A stretch of 8,308 nt of DNA from assembly GCA_023136735.1 (NCBI GenBank), contig JAGLQQ010000203.1:1-8308 (forward strand), given 5' to 3'. A program made the position numbers and the translations under genes. Origin of the DNA: Candidatus Omnitrophota bacterium. Lineage in GTDB: Bacteria > Omnitrophota > Gorgyraeia > B26-G9. Shown one piece after another: positions 6,941 through 8,308 of this stretch (its first letter is position 1; each line of letters starts with the position of its first letter). Under the pieces are notes generated by a model. That model saw only the letters and a program-made list of their open reading frames with translations, was not told the DNA's origin and made no database searches.

Positions 6941-7443
6941 AACAGTGAAGTAGTTCGCACAATTACCACTCGCTCCAGAAAAAGACTAAAAATTACATTA
7001 AAAATTGTTGTATAAGCAATTGTACCGAAAATAGTACCAAGGTTATCCGATAATAGAGGAAGATGGTAGAAATTGCCGGCAATAATATAATATAAACATA
7101 TGGAAAACATACAGCTTATCATTGGTATTAATATTCTGGTTAATAGATGGACCGTATATAATCTTTCTTTCAATTGTCCGCAAAAAAATCCTGCACAGCC
7201 CAGAATAAAGCTGTTTATTCCGATAATACCGCCGCTTAATACATCAAGGCACAAACCTAAAATCATGCCGCAAAACATTCCAGCTCTTGAGCCATTATAA
7301 AGAGCAAAAAAAACAACCAGCAGCAAAATTATCTCTGGTTTAATCGCAGCAATGCTAATACTGTTTATAAGCGTACACTGAAAAATAAGCATGAAATAAG
7401 CTATTAAGACAAACCTTATTGTTTTAAATTTGATTTTAAACAT
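6937..7443 (-). CDS. mreD: Rod shape-determining membrane protein MreD
   Basis: A 168-residue, very hydrophobic protein with five or six predicted membrane helices (roughly 10-26, 33-50, 52-69, 72-90, 102-122 and 138-160), the usual size and topology of MreD. The family signature is visible around residues 35-90: KPEIILLLVVFFALYNGS, then a glycine-rich helix with GLCLDVLSGGIIGINSF, matching the conserved P-(D/E) helix and the GL..D...G..G segment. MreD is a small membrane partner of MreC in the elongation complex; its exact biochemical role is unsettled. It begins with ATG inside the last codons of mreC, preceded by AGAGG seven bases upstream. Its TGA stop overlaps the mrdA start as ATGA, so its translation is probably coupled to both neighbours. 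Assignment rests on topology, the short motif and its place between mreC and mrdA. Confidence 0.9.
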   Translation of the reverse strand: MFKIKFKTIRFVLIAYFMLIFQCTLINSISIAAIKPEIILLLVVFFALYNGSRAGMFCGMILGLCLDVLSGGIIGINSFILGCAGFFCGQLKERLYTVHLLTRILIPMISCMFSICLYYIIAGNFYHLPLLSDNLGTIFGTIAYTTIFNVIFSLFLERVVIVRTTSLL

Positions 7444-8207
7444 AAGACTTCCTCTAATCCGGATAAAGATGCCGCAGGTTTAACAATACCGCTTTTATAA
7501 ATTCCACCCCGTTCAATACGGATACTTTCGATATTTCCGATAATCAGCCCCTTAGGATATACTCCTCCTACTCCGGCACTCACAACTTTGTCTCCCAATT
7601 TAACATCCGAGTTGACCGGCATATATTTCAAACGGCAAAGGCCGTTGCCTATACCCTCAAGCATACCCTCAACACGTGTTCTTTGAATCAAGACAACAAC
7701 ACGGGAATTTGCGTCACTAATTAGAAGTACCTTAGCAGTACTGCCTCCTACCTCAATAATTTTGCCTATGAGACTTGAAAAACTCATTACCGGCTGGTTA
7801 ATAGCAATTCCACTTTTTTGCCCTTTGTCTATAATAAGAGAGTTTAGCCAATTAGTCGGTTCTTTAGCGATTATTTGAGCCGCAAGAAAATCATACGGTA
7901 CCTTTGCCTTTAGATCCAGAATTTTTCGCAGACGAACATTTTCATGCTCAGCCTCTTTAACCTCATTAAGCTTGAATTTAAGCTCATCGTTTTCTTTCTT
8001 TATAGCTAAATATTCAGAATAGAAAGTGAATATTTTCTTTGCGTGAAAAAAAGATGAGTTTATATGATAAAAAACAGATAGTGGATACTTAAAAAAAGGT
8101 AACAACCCGCTTTTTAAATGCACTGATTTATGGGAGGGTATTAAAATAAATAAGAATAACGCAATTAATGAAATAGCTACGAGTTGTCTTTTTTGTTGTT
8201 TAAACAC
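7416..8207 (-). CDS. mreC: Rod shape-determining protein MreC
   Basis: A 263-residue protein that fits MreC, the bitopic inner-membrane scaffold that links the MreB/MreD complex to PBP2 and RodA during lateral wall growth. A short basic N-terminus (FKQQKRQ) is followed by one hydrophobic helix at about residues 9-24, a coiled coil at about 65-100 (many K, E and L in heptads) and the periplasmic beta-domain from about 105 to 256. Family-like stretches are AAQIIAKEPTNW near 109-120, DKGQKSGIAINQPV near 127-140 and KLGDKVVSAGVGGVYPKG near 203-220. The start is GTG at 8207: a stop codon lies in frame just upstream and no ATG is available near the N-terminus. No good Shine-Dalgarno sequence precedes it, so initiation may be weak. 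The 3' end overlaps mreD by 28 nt. Identity is secure from domain order and neighbours; the start is less certain. Confidence 0.93.
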   Translation of the reverse strand: MFKQQKRQLVAISLIALFLFILIPSHKSVHLKSGLLPFFKYPLSVFYHINSSFFHAKKIFTFYSEYLAIKKENDELKFKLNEVKEAEHENVRLRKILDLKAKVPYDFLAAQIIAKEPTNWLNSLIIDKGQKSGIAINQPVMSFSSLIGKIIEVGGSTAKVLLISDANSRVVVLIQRTRVEGMLEGIGNGLCRLKYMPVNSDVKLGDKVVSAGVGGVYPKGLIIGNIESIRIERGGIYKSGIVKPAASLSGLEEVLCLKSNLKQ

Positions 8208-8308
8208 AGCACCATACTTTTAATCCAGATATTGCACAGGAACAGTCTTTTCCTTATTACAACTTCTGGGTTTAATTAATATCTGTTCCTTTTAACGCCA
8301 AGTTTTCT
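8208..8308 (-). other. Leader or spacer upstream of mreC
   Basis: About 100 nt with no recognisable gene. Two minus-strand frames are open from the window edge for 10-11 codons before stopping (at TAA near 8277 and 8272), so the 3' tail of an upstream gene, possibly mreB, could end here. That is too short to identify. An 8-bp inverted repeat, AGGAACAG (8238-8245) and CTGTTCCT (8283-8290), overlaps a second one, CAGATATT (8226-8233) and AATATCTG (8278-8285), so the two stems cannot form together. No convincing promoter was seen. Confidence 0.35.

Noticed and set aside
8200..8215. ATG at 8215 as the mreC start
   Set aside because: It is out of frame with MreC; the only start codon in frame after the upstream stop is GTG at 8207.

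Overview
All genes in this window lie on the minus strand, and read from high to low coordinates they form a cell-elongation (rod-shape) cluster: mreC, mreD, mrdA (PBP2) and rodA, then a soluble sensor histidine kinase, then a B12-binding-domain radical SAM protein. The DNA is AT-rich. The gene set indicates a rod-shaped, peptidoglycan-making bacterium. The low GC, the unusual soluble kinase and the gene order suggest an uncultured lineage such as Omnitrophota, but this is a weak inference; no rRNA or other marker gene is present to test it.

Layout from the upstream end: 8208-8308 is non-coding leader or the spacer to an unseen upstream gene (mreB would be expected). mreC (8207-7416), mreD (7443-6937) and mrdA (6940-5246) are overlapping genes, linked by a 28-nt overlap and an ATGA junction. 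rodA (5217-4117) follows after 28 nt. The four encode the MreC/MreD scaffold and the RodA-PBP2 glycosyltransferase/transpeptidase pair that builds lateral wall. RodA and PBP2 keep their catalytic residues; RodA has one odd Gly-to-Arg change in a conserved motif.

A 190-nt gap (3927-4116) separates rodA from the kinase. Most of it is a GC-richer, imperfectly palindromic element of about 130 bp with related terminal sequences. It looks like a small dispersed repeat or MITE-like insertion and is the least ordinary part of the window. It lies where the rodA transcript would end or the kinase transcript begin.

The kinase (3926-1911) has no membrane segment. It carries an N-terminal domain I cannot name, a linker, a coiled coil, a PAS domain and a complete HisKA/HATPase core; no response regulator is visible. 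The radical SAM gene (1918-116) probably starts at a GTG overlapping the kinase stop codon, so the two are likely translated together. A radical SAM gene of this family beside mre/rod genes recalls the Firmicutes arrangement (mreBCD, min genes, rodA, radical SAM pair, rng, rplU), with the kinase in between here. The last 115 nt (1-115) hold two imperfect inverted repeats and no recognisable gene.

I found no RNA gene, CRISPR array, transposase or clearly novel multi-gene system. The best leads are the palindromic element and the unfamiliar N-terminal half of the kinase.
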